A stretch of 64,000 nt of DNA from Actinoalloteichus_B caeruleus (GCF_000718005.1 NZ_JODV01000021.1); one strand, 5' to 3'. Positions 17,924 to 26,704 are shown, counted from the first letter of the stretch. A program made the numbers and translations. Notes: generated from the sequence alone by a model not told the origin.

Positions 17924-18649
17924 TCAGCGTCCGAAGTGGGCGCCTCCGTTGACGTGGAGCACCTGGCCGGTGAGGTGAGCTGCTCCGGGGGAGGCGAGGA
18001 ATGCGCAGGTGGCGGCGATGTCGTCGGGTGCGCCGGCGCGGCCGGTGGCGGTGCGGGAGATCAGGGTGGCCCGTCGCTGGTCGCTGAGCCGGCCCCGGAA
18101 GAACTCGGTGTCCTCGATCAGTCCGGGGGAGACGAGGTTGGCGGTGATGCCGCGGGGCCCGAGGCGGGTGGCGACGTCGATGGTCCAGGCTTCCAGGGCT
18201 GCTTTGGAGGCTCCGTAGGAGCCGGCTCCGGTGCGGGCCGCGATCGACCCGACCATGATGACGCGGCCGTCGTCGGCGAGTCGCGGGGTGAGCGCGGTGG
18301 TGACCAGCACGGCGGAGAGCACGTTGGCCGCGAGGTTGGCCCGCCATTCCCGCGCCAGTCCGGTGAGGTCGTCCTTGTCGTGGGCGGGCAGGTCGAAGCC
18401 GACGTTGCCGCCGGCGTTGTTGATCAGGACGTCGACCCGGTCGGGCAGGGCGGGCAGGGCGGCGGTCACCGCGTCGGGGTCGCTGGCGTCGAAGGCGACC
18501 GCCCGGGCTCCGAGGGTGTTCGCGGCCTCGGTGAGCACGGCGGTTCGGCGTCCGGTGATGGTGACCGAGTCGCCCTGGGAGGCGAATCGGGCCGCCACGG
18601 CGAGTCCGATACCGGTACCGCCGCCGGTGACCACGATGTTGCGCACCAC
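17924..18649 (-). CDS. SDR family oxidoreductase
   Basis: 241 residues from GTG 18649, with AAGGAG 5 bases before it. Rossmann motif TGGGTGIG (8-15), NNAGG in the cofactor region, catalytic Ser in MVGSIAARTG and YGASK. Classical SDR with NAD(P)H. No substrate clue. It lies 29 bases from a divergent MarR gene that carries an operator over its -10 box, so it is probably the regulated target. Confidence 0.88.
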   Translation of the reverse strand: MVRNIVVTGGGTGIGLAVAARFASQGDSVTITGRRTAVLTEAANTLGARAVAFDASDPDAVTAALPALPDRVDVLINNAGGNVGFDLPAHDKDDLTGLAREWRANLAANVLSAVLVTTALTPRLADDGRVIMVGSIAARTGAGSYGASKAALEAWTIDVATRLGPRGITANLVSPGLIEDTEFFRGRLSDQRRATLISRTATGRAGAPDDIAATCAFLASPGAAHLTGQVLHVNGGAHFGR

Positions 18650-18658
18650 ACAAACTCC

Positions 18659-18670
18659 TTTAGGTCTAAA
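18659..18670. promoter_or_regulatory. MarR operator in divergent promoter
   Basis: TTTAG, GT, CTAAA: perfect inverted repeat in the 29-base gap between SDR and MarR starts. It overlaps the MarR -10 TAAACT (18667-18672) and lies next to the SDR ribosome site AAGGAG. Confidence 0.65.
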
Positions 18671-18678
18671 CTAGTGGG

Positions 18679-19305
18679 GTGGCTGACCGTACTCCCGAAC
18701 ACGACACCACCGCAACCAGCGCCGGACCGGCACGGGACGACTCGGGCGGCGAGGGACCCGCGTCCGGCGTGGACGCCGACGACACCGGACGAGCGGTCGA
18801 CGAGGTCGACCTGATCGTCCGGGCGTGGCGGCGGGAACGCCCCGGCGCGCCGGTGGGCTCCATCGGCGTGATCACCAGGATCTGGCGGGTCGCGAAGCTG
18901 TTGGACGACGAGCGGCGGCGCACCATGGCCAGGCTCGGCATGGACGCCGCCACCCGGGACCTGTTGAGCACTCTGCGTCGGGCGGGGTCGCCCTACCAGC
19001 TGGCGCCCTCGGAGATCGCGCGGCGCGCGCTGGTCAGTCCGGGTGCGGTGTCCCAGCGGGTGGCCCGCGCGGAGGCGGCGGGGCTGGTGCGGCGCCGGCG
19101 GGAGGGGCCGGACGGGCGGGCGGTGCTGGTCGAGCTCACCTCGGAGGGGCACGAGGTGATCGGGGGCACGGTTGACGAACTGCTGCGTCACGAGGAGTCG
19201 TTGCTCTCCGGGCTCACTGACCAGCAGCGGGAGCACCTCGCCGACCTGCTCCGCGTCCTGCTCGCCGACCTCACCGGCCGTTTCGGTCCCGGCGGTGCGG
19301 GGTGA
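18679..19305 (+). CDS. MarR family regulator
   Basis: 208 residues from GTG 18679. A -10-like TAAACT ends 6 bases before the GTG, so a leaderless transcript is likely. Residues 1-42 are an acidic, alanine/glycine-rich extension not needed for the fold. The winged helix spans about 85-145: LAPSEIARRALVSPGAVSQRV and a wing REGPDGRAVLVELTSEG; flanking helices form the dimer. Likely represses itself and the divergent SDR gene. Confidence 0.9.
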   Translation: MADRTPEHDTTATSAGPARDDSGGEGPASGVDADDTGRAVDEVDLIVRAWRRERPGAPVGSIGVITRIWRVAKLLDDERRRTMARLGMDAATRDLLSTLRRAGSPYQLAPSEIARRALVSPGAVSQRVARAEAAGLVRRRREGPDGRAVLVELTSEGHEVIGGTVDELLRHEESLLSGLTDQQREHLADLLRVLLADLTGRFGPGGAG

Positions 19306-19344
19306 GCCGGCGGGTGGCCCGGGGATTCCCGCCGGCCCGGTGCC

Positions 19345-20403
19345 CTACAGGCCCGAGGGGCGGGTGCGGTACCAGCCGGAGATCACCCGCACCAGGTGGG
19401 CCAGGTTCTGGGTGCGCATCACCGGGGAGAATGCGTTGACCTCGAAGTCGGCGCTGGCCTCGGTGCCGCGCCAGATGCTGGTGGCCGACACCGGGGCGTT
19501 CATGTGCGGGTCCAGCGCGGTGAAGAAGGTGGTGACCTCCTCGTCGTTCGCCTCGTGCTCCTCGATGAGGGTGTGGTGGACGCCGGCGAGGACGCGCAGC
19601 ATGCCGACGTGGCCCAGCAGCGACTGCGATCGCAGGTCGAGTGGGGTGAGGGTCCCTTCGGCCACGGCGCCGAGGTCCTTGAACCCGTCGGTCAGGCAGT
19701 CCAGGAAGCCGTGCACCAGCTCGACGAGGCTTTCGTCGGCGAGTTCGCGTTCGCGCTGCTTCCCGATGCGGCCCGCGACGCCGACGGCGACACCCCGGGT
19801 CAGGTCCGCCACGTGCTCGGCGCCCATGAGGTTGGGGTTCTTCCTGGTCATCCTGTCCTGTTCGAGATCCACCTTCCCTGTGAGGAGCGCGTGGTTCACG
19901 ACACGGTCGAGGATTCGGTTGGCCACCTTGCTGCTGTCGAAACGAGCCCGCAGTGCGCTGGGGATTCCCTTGGCGTTGTCCGCGACGTCGACGAACATCT
20001 GCCGCGCGAGCACAGTGCTGGGTTCGACGTCAATGTCGACGCCGATGGATTCCGATTCGAGTCGGTCCAACTGGACGCGGAGTTTCTGGCGGGTGTTCTC
20101 GAGGGTGGCGAGCGTGTCCTTCCGGGTGGTGCGTCCGATCTCCCGGTCGATCTTCCTGATCTCGTCCCCGAGGCCCTTGATTCCCAGGTGCACTCCCAGG
20201 ATTCGGTGTTGGCCGTCGATGGTCGACAGCGGGGAGAGCGCCCCTGTCGCCCAGGGGATGGTCAGGTACCCGATGTGGCCGTTGGTTCCCGCTGCCTCCT
20301 CGAAGGAGCAGCCGCCGTTGTCCCGGGCGAGCAGCGTGGGAGCCACCCAGGTCTCCTGCTGGCGGATGTCGTCACCGAACGCCTTCGCGTGGCGGCTGTC
20401 CAC
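19345..20403 (-). CDS. DGQHR-domain (DndB-like) protein
   Basis: 352 residues if started at GTG 20403. It contains the family signature STIDGQHRILG (DGQHR at 63-67), a basic helical coiled segment after it, and a charged C-terminal half. DGQHR proteins include DndB, the regulator associated with DNA phosphorothioation, and unknown relatives near restriction genes. No dnd, ssp or nuclease gene is adjacent, so this is an orphan. The open frame continues upstream to 20625 and translates to family-like sequence (STRIPLTSLDVILTTP, PDEPDPDNRKV) without ATG, GTG or TTG in frame. The real start is therefore upstream with a rare codon, or a frameshift has removed it. Confidence 0.75.
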   Translation of the reverse strand: MDSRHAKAFGDDIRQQETWVAPTLLARDNGGCSFEEAAGTNGHIGYLTIPWATGALSPLSTIDGQHRILGVHLGIKGLGDEIRKIDREIGRTTRKDTLATLENTRQKLRVQLDRLESESIGVDIDVEPSTVLARQMFVDVADNAKGIPSALRARFDSSKVANRILDRVVNHALLTGKVDLEQDRMTRKNPNLMGAEHVADLTRGVAVGVAGRIGKQRERELADESLVELVHGFLDCLTDGFKDLGAVAEGTLTPLDLRSQSLLGHVGMLRVLAGVHHTLIEEHEANDEEVTTFFTALDPHMNAPVSATSIWRGTEASADFEVNAFSPVMRTQNLAHLVRVISGWYRTRPSGL

Positions 20404-20625
20404 CTTGCGGTTGTCCGGGTCGGGTTCATCCGGGTTGGGAGTGGTCAGGATGACGTCCAGACTGGTCAGGGGAATTCGCGTGGAGTGGACCGTGCGGCCG
20501 CCCTGCGGGGATCGTTGGGCGACGAACGTGCTTTCACGGCGGGGTCCGCTGATTCGGTCGGGTTCGATTTCCCTGGTTCCGCCTGGTATGTCCCATGCCC
20601 CCGGTGGGGGTGGATTGGCGGACGA
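20404..20625 (-). other. unclaimed N-terminal coding extension of DGQHR gene
   Basis: In frame with the DGQHR gene, this stretch encodes about 74 residues of believable protein bounded upstream by TGA (20626-20628). The only ATG nearby (20596) is in another frame and stops after 20 codons, so a single-base shift between 20535 and 20596 would join it to the gene. Confidence 0.6.
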
Positions 20626-20689
20626 TCAACCTACCGCAGGGGGAGGGGCGGGGAACAACCCCTGCCCGCGTGGAGCGGGTACCTCAGGA

Positions 20690-20703
20690 AGTGACTGGTC
20701 ACT
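20690..20703. promoter_or_regulatory. palindrome upstream of DGQHR gene
   Basis: AGTGAC, TG, GTCACT: perfect 6-base arms. On the minus strand it lies just after a -35-like TTGAGT, so it may be an operator for the DGQHR gene. It is also 78 bases past the TetR gene stop. Confidence 0.4.
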
Positions 20704-20780
20704 CAACTGTCGCGGTATTCCGTCAGTGGCCACCGGGTGGTGAGCCGTGGGGTCGAGGTCTTCTCCCCGGGCCGACGGTC

Positions 20781-21569
20781 TCAGCGCGGGGTGGTCGCGC
20801 CGGGGTCGACGGTGCGGGTTCGCACGAGGGCCTCGATGCCGTCGAGGACGCGGAGCAGGCCGAACTCGAAGTCGTGCGCCGGGTCGTGCGGCGCGCGGTG
20901 GGCGGTGCCGGCGGCGGCTCCGACCCGGGCGGCCACCGGGAACCGGTCGGGGTCGAGGACCCGGGTGAGGTGGGGGGCGTGCGCGGCCCACCACTGCTCG
21001 TCGCTCATGCCGGACCGGTGTTCGGTCCGCGCCGCCTCCCACGCGGCCCGGGCGGCGGTGCGCACGTGCCCGAGGACGAGGGTGAGGACCGCGTCCATCT
21101 CGACGTCGGTGAGGCCGATGCCGTCCAGGGCGCGGAGTTCGTGGTCGTACTTGGCGATGGCGTGCGGGCCCAGCACGGCACGGCCGGTGGCGACCTGCGC
21201 CAACCAGCCGTGCCGCTGGTAGAGCTCCCAGTTGCGCCGGGCCACGGCCTCGAGGTGCCCCCGCCACCCGCCGGGGGCGGGGGCGGTGAGGTCGAGTTCC
21301 CCGTAGACGGCGTCGACCATGGCCTCGACGAGTTCGTCCTTGCCGGGCACGTAGGTGTAGAGGGACATCGTGCCCACTCCGAGCTGGTGGGCGACGCGGC
21401 GCATGGACAGCGCGGCCAGGCCCTCGGTGTCGGCGAGGTCGACGGCGGCGCGGACGATGTCCTCGACGTCGATGCCCTGCCGGCCCCGCCGGCCGGACGG
21501 GCCGCTGGTCCTCCAGAGCAGGGCGAGGCTGCGAGCCGGGTCGGCGGGGCCGGGGTTCTCGGGGGCCAT
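20781..21569 (-). CDS. TetR family regulator (TetR_C_1 type)
   Basis: 262 residues. HTH at about 33-80 with VAHQLGVGTMSLYTYV as the recognition region, then a helical ligand domain starting KDELVEAMVDAVYGELDL, the order of TetR proteins with the TetR C-terminal domain found beside tetracycline-like drug exporters. It is the last gene of the MFS-ABC-TetR operon, 37 bases after the ABC gene, so it probably tunes that operon in response to an exported drug. Confidence 0.9.
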   Translation of the reverse strand: MAPENPGPADPARSLALLWRTSGPSGRRGRQGIDVEDIVRAAVDLADTEGLAALSMRRVAHQLGVGTMSLYTYVPGKDELVEAMVDAVYGELDLTAPAPGGWRGHLEAVARRNWELYQRHGWLAQVATGRAVLGPHAIAKYDHELRALDGIGLTDVEMDAVLTLVLGHVRTAARAAWEAARTEHRSGMSDEQWWAAHAPHLTRVLDPDRFPVAARVGAAAGTAHRAPHDPAHDFEFGLLRVLDGIEALVRTRTVDPGATTPR

Positions 21570-21606
21570 GAGGCAGGGATCGTAGTCGTGCGCCGGGGCG
21601 GGCGGG

Positions 21607-23487
21607 TCAGGTGACCGGCGCGGTGGGGGAGGTGGCGAACTGGGTGCGGTGCAGTTCGGCGTAGCGGCCCCCGGCGGTGAGGAGTGCGTCGTGGGTGCCG
21701 CGTTCGACGATGCGGCCCTCCTCGACGACGAGGATGGTGTCGGCGGCGCGGACGGTGGACAGTCGGTGGGCGATGACCAGGCAGGTGCGGCCGGTGGTCG
21801 CTTCGGCCAGGGCGTCCTGGACGGCGGCCTCGGAGGTGGCGTCGAGGGCGGCGGTGGCCTCGTCGAGGATCACCAGGCGGGGGGCGGCCAGCAGCAGTCG
21901 GGCGATGGTCAACCGCTGGCGTTCTCCTCCGGAGAAGCGGTAGCCGCGTTCCCCGACCACGGTGTCCAGTCCGTCGGGTAAGTCGGCGACGAGGTCGGCC
22001 AGGCGGGCTCGGCGCAGCGCGTCCCACACCTCGGCGTCGGTGGCCGAGGGGCGGGGCAGGGTCAGGTTCGCGCGGATGGTGTCGTGGAAGAGGTGTCCGT
22101 CCTGGGTGACCATGCCGACGGTGTCGCGTAGGGAGGCGCTGGTGAGGTCTCGGACGTCGACGTCGTTGATCCGCACGGCCCCGGCGGTGACGTCGTGGAG
22201 GCGGGAGAGCAGGTGGGCGATGGTGGACTTGCCGGCGCCGGAGGAGCCGACGAGGGCCACCGTGGTGCCGGGTTCGATCCGGAAGGACACCGAGCGCAGC
22301 ACGGGCTGGTTCTCCCGTGTGTCGAGGGTGGCGACGTCCTCCAGGGAGGCCAGGGAGACCCTGTCGGCCGTGGGGTAGGTGAAGTCGACGGAGTCGAACT
22401 CGACTGCCACCGGCCCGGGTGGGGTGTCGCGGGCGTCGGGGCGTTGCCGGATGAGCGGCACCAGGTCGAGGATCTCGAAGACGCGTTCGAACGCCACGAT
22501 GGCCGTCGAGATCTCGATGCGGGCGCTGGCCAACGCGGTCAGCGGCGCGTAGAGGCGGGTCAGCAGCATCGCCAGTGCCACCACCGCGCCGGGTTCGAGT
22601 TGCCCGGTCAGGGCGGCGACGCCGCCGACGCCGTAGACCAGGGCCAGTGCCAGCGCCGAGACCAGGGTGAGGGCGGTGAGGAACACGTGTTGGACCATCG
22701 CCGAGCGGACGCCGATGTCCCGGACGCGGTCGGCGCGGCGGGCGAACTCCTCGGACTCCTGGTGGGGCCGGCCGAAGAGCTTGACCAGGGTCGCGCCGGG
22801 CGCGGAGAACCGTTCGGTCATCTGGGTGCCCATGGCGGCGTCGTGGGCGGCGGCCTCCCGGCGGAGCCGGGCGAGCCGGGTGCCCATCCGCTGGGCGGGC
22901 AGGACGAAGACGGGCAGGAGCAGCACGGCGAGCAGGGTGATCCGCCAGGAGATGCCGAGCATCACCACGAGGGTGAGGGCGAGGGTGACGAGGTTGCCCA
23001 CGACTCCGGAGAGGGTGTCGCTGAAGGCGCGTTGGGCGCCGATGACGTCGTTGTTGAGCCGGCTGACCAGGGCGCCGGTGCGGGTGCGGGTGAAGAAGGC
23101 GAGGGGCATGCGTTGGACGTGGTCGAACACGGCGGTGCGCAGGTCCAGGATGAGGCCCTCGCCGAGGCGGGCGGACTGCCAGCGGGTGAGCAGTCCCAGG
23201 CCCGCCTCGGCCAGGGCGACCGCGGCGATGGTCAGGGCGACCCAGGCCACGGCGCTGGCCGGGCCTCCGGCGGTGATGGTGTCGACGACGCGGCCGGCCA
23301 GCACGGGGGTCACCACGGCGAGACTGGCGGTGATCACGCTGAGCAGGAGGAAGCCGGTGAGGAGACGCCGGTGGGGGTGGGCGAACCGGGCGATGCGGCG
23401 CAGGGTGTCGCGGGAGAGGGGGTGACGGCGGTGCTGGCCGTGCATCGCGTGGTGAAGCGACGTCCACGCGGTCATGTCCATGCTCAT
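21607..23487 (-). CDS. ABC exporter, fused membrane and ATPase half-transporter
   Basis: 626 residues. Six transmembrane helices within residues 35-330, including ARLGEGLILDLRTAVFDHVQ and FFTRTRTGALVSRL coupling regions, then an ATPase with Walker A GSSGAGKST, Q-loop, signature FSGGERQRL, Walker B LVILDEATAALD and H-loop IAHRLST. Type IV exporter half that works as homodimer. Residues 350-395 contain a linker rich in arginine and proline before the NBD. It lies 25 bases after the MFS gene in one operon; together they look like a drug efflux unit. Confidence 0.92.
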   Translation of the reverse strand: MSMDMTAWTSLHHAMHGQHRRHPLSRDTLRRIARFAHPHRRLLTGFLLLSVITASLAVVTPVLAGRVVDTITAGGPASAVAWVALTIAAVALAEAGLGLLTRWQSARLGEGLILDLRTAVFDHVQRMPLAFFTRTRTGALVSRLNNDVIGAQRAFSDTLSGVVGNLVTLALTLVVMLGISWRITLLAVLLLPVFVLPAQRMGTRLARLRREAAAHDAAMGTQMTERFSAPGATLVKLFGRPHQESEEFARRADRVRDIGVRSAMVQHVFLTALTLVSALALALVYGVGGVAALTGQLEPGAVVALAMLLTRLYAPLTALASARIEISTAIVAFERVFEILDLVPLIRQRPDARDTPPGPVAVEFDSVDFTYPTADRVSLASLEDVATLDTRENQPVLRSVSFRIEPGTTVALVGSSGAGKSTIAHLLSRLHDVTAGAVRINDVDVRDLTSASLRDTVGMVTQDGHLFHDTIRANLTLPRPSATDAEVWDALRRARLADLVADLPDGLDTVVGERGYRFSGGERQRLTIARLLLAAPRLVILDEATAALDATSEAAVQDALAEATTGRTCLVIAHRLSTVRAADTILVVEEGRIVERGTHDALLTAGGRYAELHRTQFATSPTAPVT

Positions 23488-23512
23488 GGTGTCTCCGAAC
23501 GGGGTGGGGTGG

Positions 23513-25051
23513 TCAGGCCGCGTCGGTGGCGGTGTCGGCGGTCGGTGGGGTTCGCAGGGTCAGCACGACGGTGACGGCGACGGCGAGGGTCAGGGCGGTC
23601 CCGATGAGGGCCACCCCGTGGAAGGCGTCGGTGAACGCGGCTCGGGCCAGGCTGAGCAGGTCGCCGGCCAGCGGGGCGGGCAGGGTGTCGGCGAGGGCGG
23701 CCGCGGCGCCGAGGGTGTCCCCGGCGGCGGTGGCCGCGTCGGCTCCCAGGCCGCTCGGCAGGTCCGTCATCGCGCCCCGGTAGAGGGCGGTGCCGACGCT
23801 GCCCAGGACGGCGATGCCCAGGGCCGTGCCCAGTTCGCTCCCGGTCTCCGACAGCGCGGAGGCCGAGCCGACCCGCTGGGCGGGCACCGAGCTGAGGATG
23901 ACGTCGGTGGTCAGGGTCAGCGTGGGGCCCAGCCCGAACTGGATGGCGGTGAACGCCGCGACCAGGACGGGTAGCCCGCCGTCGCTGTCGGTCCAGGTCA
24001 GGGTGATCAGGCCGGCCGCTCCGAGGGTGAGGCCGGCGGCCATCAGGACGGCGGGGCGGATCCAGCGCACCAGCAGCGGCGCGCACAGGGTGCCGACCAC
24101 TCCGGCCGCGACGGCGGGCAGCATCCACAGGCCGGCGTCCAGGGGGGACAGGCCGAGGACGAGTTGCAGGTACTGGCCCTGGAAGAACATCACCCCCGAC
24201 ATGGCGAACACCGTGACGGTCTGGGCGAGAAGGGAGGCGGTGAAGGTGGTGTTGCGGAACAGTCCCAGGTCCAGCAGGGGGTGGGTCAGGGTGCGCTGTC
24301 GGCGGACGAAGACGACGCCGAGCACGCCGCCGGTGGCCAACCACACCAGGGACGTGCCGGTCGGGCCGTGTTCGGCGAGGTGTTTGATCCCGTACACGGC
24401 GGTGAGCACGGCGGTCAGGGACAGCAGGACGCTGATCAGGTCGAGGCCCGCGGCGCGTTCGCCCCGGGTCTCGGGCAGCAGGAAGGGGCCGGTGGCCAGG
24501 AGCAGGGCCATGACGGGCACGCCGAGGAGGAACACCGATCCCCACCAGAACTGGTGGAGGAGTATCCCGCCGACCACGGGGCCGAGCGCGGTACCGGCGG
24601 CGAAGCAGGTCATCCACACCGAGACGGCGAGGGTGCGTTGCCGGGGGTGGGTGAACAGGGTGCGGATGAGCGACAGGGTCGAGGGCATGAGGGTCGCTCC
24701 GGCCACGCCCAGCAGTGCCCGGCTGAGGATCAGGGTGAGGGCGGTGGGGGAGAACGCCGCGAGCACGGAGGCGACACCGAAGGCGGCCGAGCCGATCAAC
24801 AGCAGGCGCCGCCGGCCGATGCGGTCGCCGAGGGTGCCCATCGTGATGAGCGTGCCGGCGATGAGGAACCCGTAGCTGTCGGTGATCCACAGCAGTTCGG
24901 TGCCAGTGGGCGCCAGGTCGGCGGTCAGCGCGGGCACGGCCAGGTGCAGCACCGTCATGTCCATCGCGATGAGCAGCGTGGGCAGCGCGAGGACCGCCAG
25001 GCCCAGCCACTGCCGGCGGCCGGCGCGGGGGCCGGTGTGTGTCGTGGTCAT
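23513..25051 (-). CDS. DHA2-type (EmrB/QacA) MFS drug exporter
   Basis: 512 residues from ATG 25051 with AGGA upstream; a 42-residue in-frame extension upstream runs across the SoxR-box promoter and is rejected. About fourteen hydrophobic segments; hallmarks LAVPALTADLAPTGTELLW, GTLGDRIGRRRLLL (motif A) and SRALLGVAGATLMPSTLSL (motif C). Family members export drugs and dyes by proton antiport. It is first in the MFS-ABC-TetR operon, and its promoter carries the SoxR box next to a divergent soxR gene, so redox-active antibiotics are likely inducers. Confidence 0.92.
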   Translation of the reverse strand: MTTTHTGPRAGRRQWLGLAVLALPTLLIAMDMTVLHLAVPALTADLAPTGTELLWITDSYGFLIAGTLITMGTLGDRIGRRRLLLIGSAAFGVASVLAAFSPTALTLILSRALLGVAGATLMPSTLSLIRTLFTHPRQRTLAVSVWMTCFAAGTALGPVVGGILLHQFWWGSVFLLGVPVMALLLATGPFLLPETRGERAAGLDLISVLLSLTAVLTAVYGIKHLAEHGPTGTSLVWLATGGVLGVVFVRRQRTLTHPLLDLGLFRNTTFTASLLAQTVTVFAMSGVMFFQGQYLQLVLGLSPLDAGLWMLPAVAAGVVGTLCAPLLVRWIRPAVLMAAGLTLGAAGLITLTWTDSDGGLPVLVAAFTAIQFGLGPTLTLTTDVILSSVPAQRVGSASALSETGSELGTALGIAVLGSVGTALYRGAMTDLPSGLGADAATAAGDTLGAAAALADTLPAPLAGDLLSLARAAFTDAFHGVALIGTALTLAVAVTVVLTLRTPPTADTATDAA

Positions 25052-25110
25052 CGGAGTTCCTGTTCTCGGAGGGGGGCGCGGGTTCCTTGACCGGCGCCGC
25101 CCCGGAACGG

Positions 25111-25138
25111 TAGAACCTGAACCAATCTTCAGGTCAAC
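25111..25138 (-). promoter_or_regulatory. SoxR box and overlong promoter spacer
   Basis: ACCTGAA (25115-25121), CCAATC, TTCAGGT (25128-25134). On the minus strand a -35 TTGACC is separated by 19 bases, containing the repeat, from a -10 TACCGT. A 19-base spacer around a dyad is the mark of promoters activated by MerR-family proteins, and the dyad resembles known SoxR sites (CCTCAA-type arms) with C-to-G changes. It drives the MFS operon. Confidence 0.8.
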
Positions 25139-25143
25139 TGCGC

Positions 25144-25659
25144 GTGGTGGGGGATGTGGTGACAGTGGAGGGTCCACGGTGGGACCAGGACGAGCTGACG
25201 GTGGGCCAGGTGGCCCGGCGGGCGGGGGTGGCGGTCAGCGCCCTGCACTTCTACGAGCGGCAGGGGCTGATCCGCTCCCGCCGGACCAGTGGCAACCAGC
25301 GGCGTTACCGGCGGGACACGCTGCGCCGGATCGCGCTCGTCCGGGTGGCCCAGCGGGTGGGCATCCCGCTGTCCGAGGTCGCCGAGGTGCTCGCGTTGTT
25401 GCCGGAGGGACGGACACCGAACCGGGAGGACTGGCAGCGGATCTCCGAGCGGTGGCACCACGAGCTCAGTGAGCGCATCCGGTACCTGGAGCAGTTGCGG
25501 GACGACTTCACCGACTGCGTCGGCTGCGGGTGCCTGTCGCTGGACCGGTGCGCCCTGGCCAATCCGAGGGATGTGTGCGGGCAGGAAGGCAGTGGTCCCC
25601 AGCGGCTGCGGGGGTGTTCGGTGTTCCCGGCGGGGTTGCGGGGACCGTCCGAGTGCTGA
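25144..25659 (+). CDS. soxR: SoxR redox sensor regulator
   Basis: 171 residues from GTG 25144 (GTG 25147 also possible). MerR winged helix with LTVGQVARRAGVAVSALHFYE and GNQRRYRRDTLRRIALV, a dimerisation helix, then the [2Fe-2S] motif C125-x2-C128-x-C130-x5-C136. In actinomycetes SoxR senses redox-cycling compounds, including self-made antibiotics, through cluster oxidation. The C-terminal tail has extra cysteines 145, 158 and 171. It is divergent from the MFS-ABC-TetR operon, whose promoter bears a SoxR-like box. A TCAACT 4 bases ahead of the GTG suggests a leaderless or nearly leaderless mRNA. Confidence 0.93.
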   Translation: MVGDVVTVEGPRWDQDELTVGQVARRAGVAVSALHFYERQGLIRSRRTSGNQRRYRRDTLRRIALVRVAQRVGIPLSEVAEVLALLPEGRTPNREDWQRISERWHHELSERIRYLEQLRDDFTDCVGCGCLSLDRCALANPRDVCGQEGSGPQRLRGCSVFPAGLRGPSEC

Positions 25660-25909
25660 ACGGCCGGGGCGGGGAGAGCGTGGAGTGGACCGCGCCCGGG
25701 AAGGGAACGGGGGCCCGGTCGCCGGGGGCGGGGTCCGACGGGGCGCGGGGTGGCCGGGTGGGCGGGCCCCGGGGCGGCGCGCCCTGGTCCACGCCGTCCC
25801 CGGTGGCGCGGCGTCGGCGTTGACGGGCTCGGCCACCACCTGCCCGTGCCGGGCGGCGGACCGGAGGAGGTCACGGTCCCGCGCGGCGGGATCGCCGGGG
25901 CGGCGGGGC

Positions 25910-26704
25910 TCAGCGGGCGGGGGCGGAGCCGAGGACGACGGTGGCCGTCGCGTCCGGGGAGCGGGCGGCGGTGGCGTCGAGCCCGTCCGCCCGCAGGATG
26001 GCGACCGCGGGCCCGGCCTGCCGGTCGCTGGTCTCGACGAGCAGGTGACCGCCGGGGGACAACCACTCCTCGGCCCGCGCGCTGACCCGGCGCAGCAGGT
26101 CGAGGCCGTCGCCGCCGCCGTCGAGCGCGGCCCGGGCCTCGTGCAACCTGGCCTCCGGTGGGAGCAGGGCGATCTCCCGGGTCGGGACGTAGGGGACGTT
26201 GGCCAGCAGGACGTCCACGCGGCCGCGCAACCCGGCGGGCAGCGGGGCGTAGAGGTCCCCCAGGAACACCTGGCCGTCGAGGTCGGCGAGGTTGTCCCGG
26301 GCGCAGGACACGGCGGCGGGATCGATGTCGCTGGCGTGGACGCGGATCCCGGGACGCCGCGTGGCCAGGGCCAGTCCCAGCGCGCCCGACCCGCAGCACA
26401 GGTCCACCACGACGCTGCCGGGACCGGTCACCTCGGCGGCGCGGTCGACGAGGAACTCGGTGCGGCGTCGGGGGACGAACACGCCGGGGGCCACCCGCAC
26501 GCGGCATCCGGCGAACTCGGCCCAGCCGAGCAGGTGTTCGAGGGGCAGGCCGGCGACCCGGCGGCGGAGGAGGGCGTCCAGGTGCGCCGGGGTGCGGGCG
26601 GCGTCTCGCAGCAGGCGGGCCTCGTCCTCGGCGAACACGCAGCCGGCCTCCCGCAGCGCGTCGACGACGGGATCGGAGGGGGGTGGGGTCGGCGTGTTCG
26701 GCAC
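25910..26704 (-). CDS. PrmC/HemK-related N5-glutamine methyltransferase-like protein
   Basis: 264 residues from GTG 26704, with GGAGG 6 bases ahead. N-terminal helical substrate domain (about 10-95), PRRRTEFLVDRAAEV, SAM motif I VVDLCCGSGALGLAL, and motif IV NVPYVP in place of the NPPY that contacts the methylated glutamine amide. It fits a PrmC-related actinobacterial family with unknown substrate rather than the release-factor enzyme itself, which would normally neighbour prfA. The V for P change may alter amide recognition. Confidence 0.8.
   Translation of the reverse strand: MPNTPTPPPSDPVVDALREAGCVFAEDEARLLRDAARTPAHLDALLRRRVAGLPLEHLLGWAEFAGCRVRVAPGVFVPRRRTEFLVDRAAEVTGPGSVVVDLCCGSGALGLALATRRPGIRVHASDIDPAAVSCARDNLADLDGQVFLGDLYAPLPAGLRGRVDVLLANVPYVPTREIALLPPEARLHEARAALDGGGDGLDLLRRVSARAEEWLSPGGHLLVETSDRQAGPAVAILRADGLDATAARSPDATATVVLGSAPAR

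Noticed and set aside
19345..20403. Complete DNA phosphorothioation or BREX-like defence system
   Set aside because: Only the DGQHR protein is present; no cysteine desulfurase, ATPase or nuclease genes flank it.
10700..25700. Antibiotic biosynthetic gene cluster
   Set aside because: Only resistance, efflux and regulator genes are present; no polyketide synthase, peptide synthetase, terpene or RiPP machinery.
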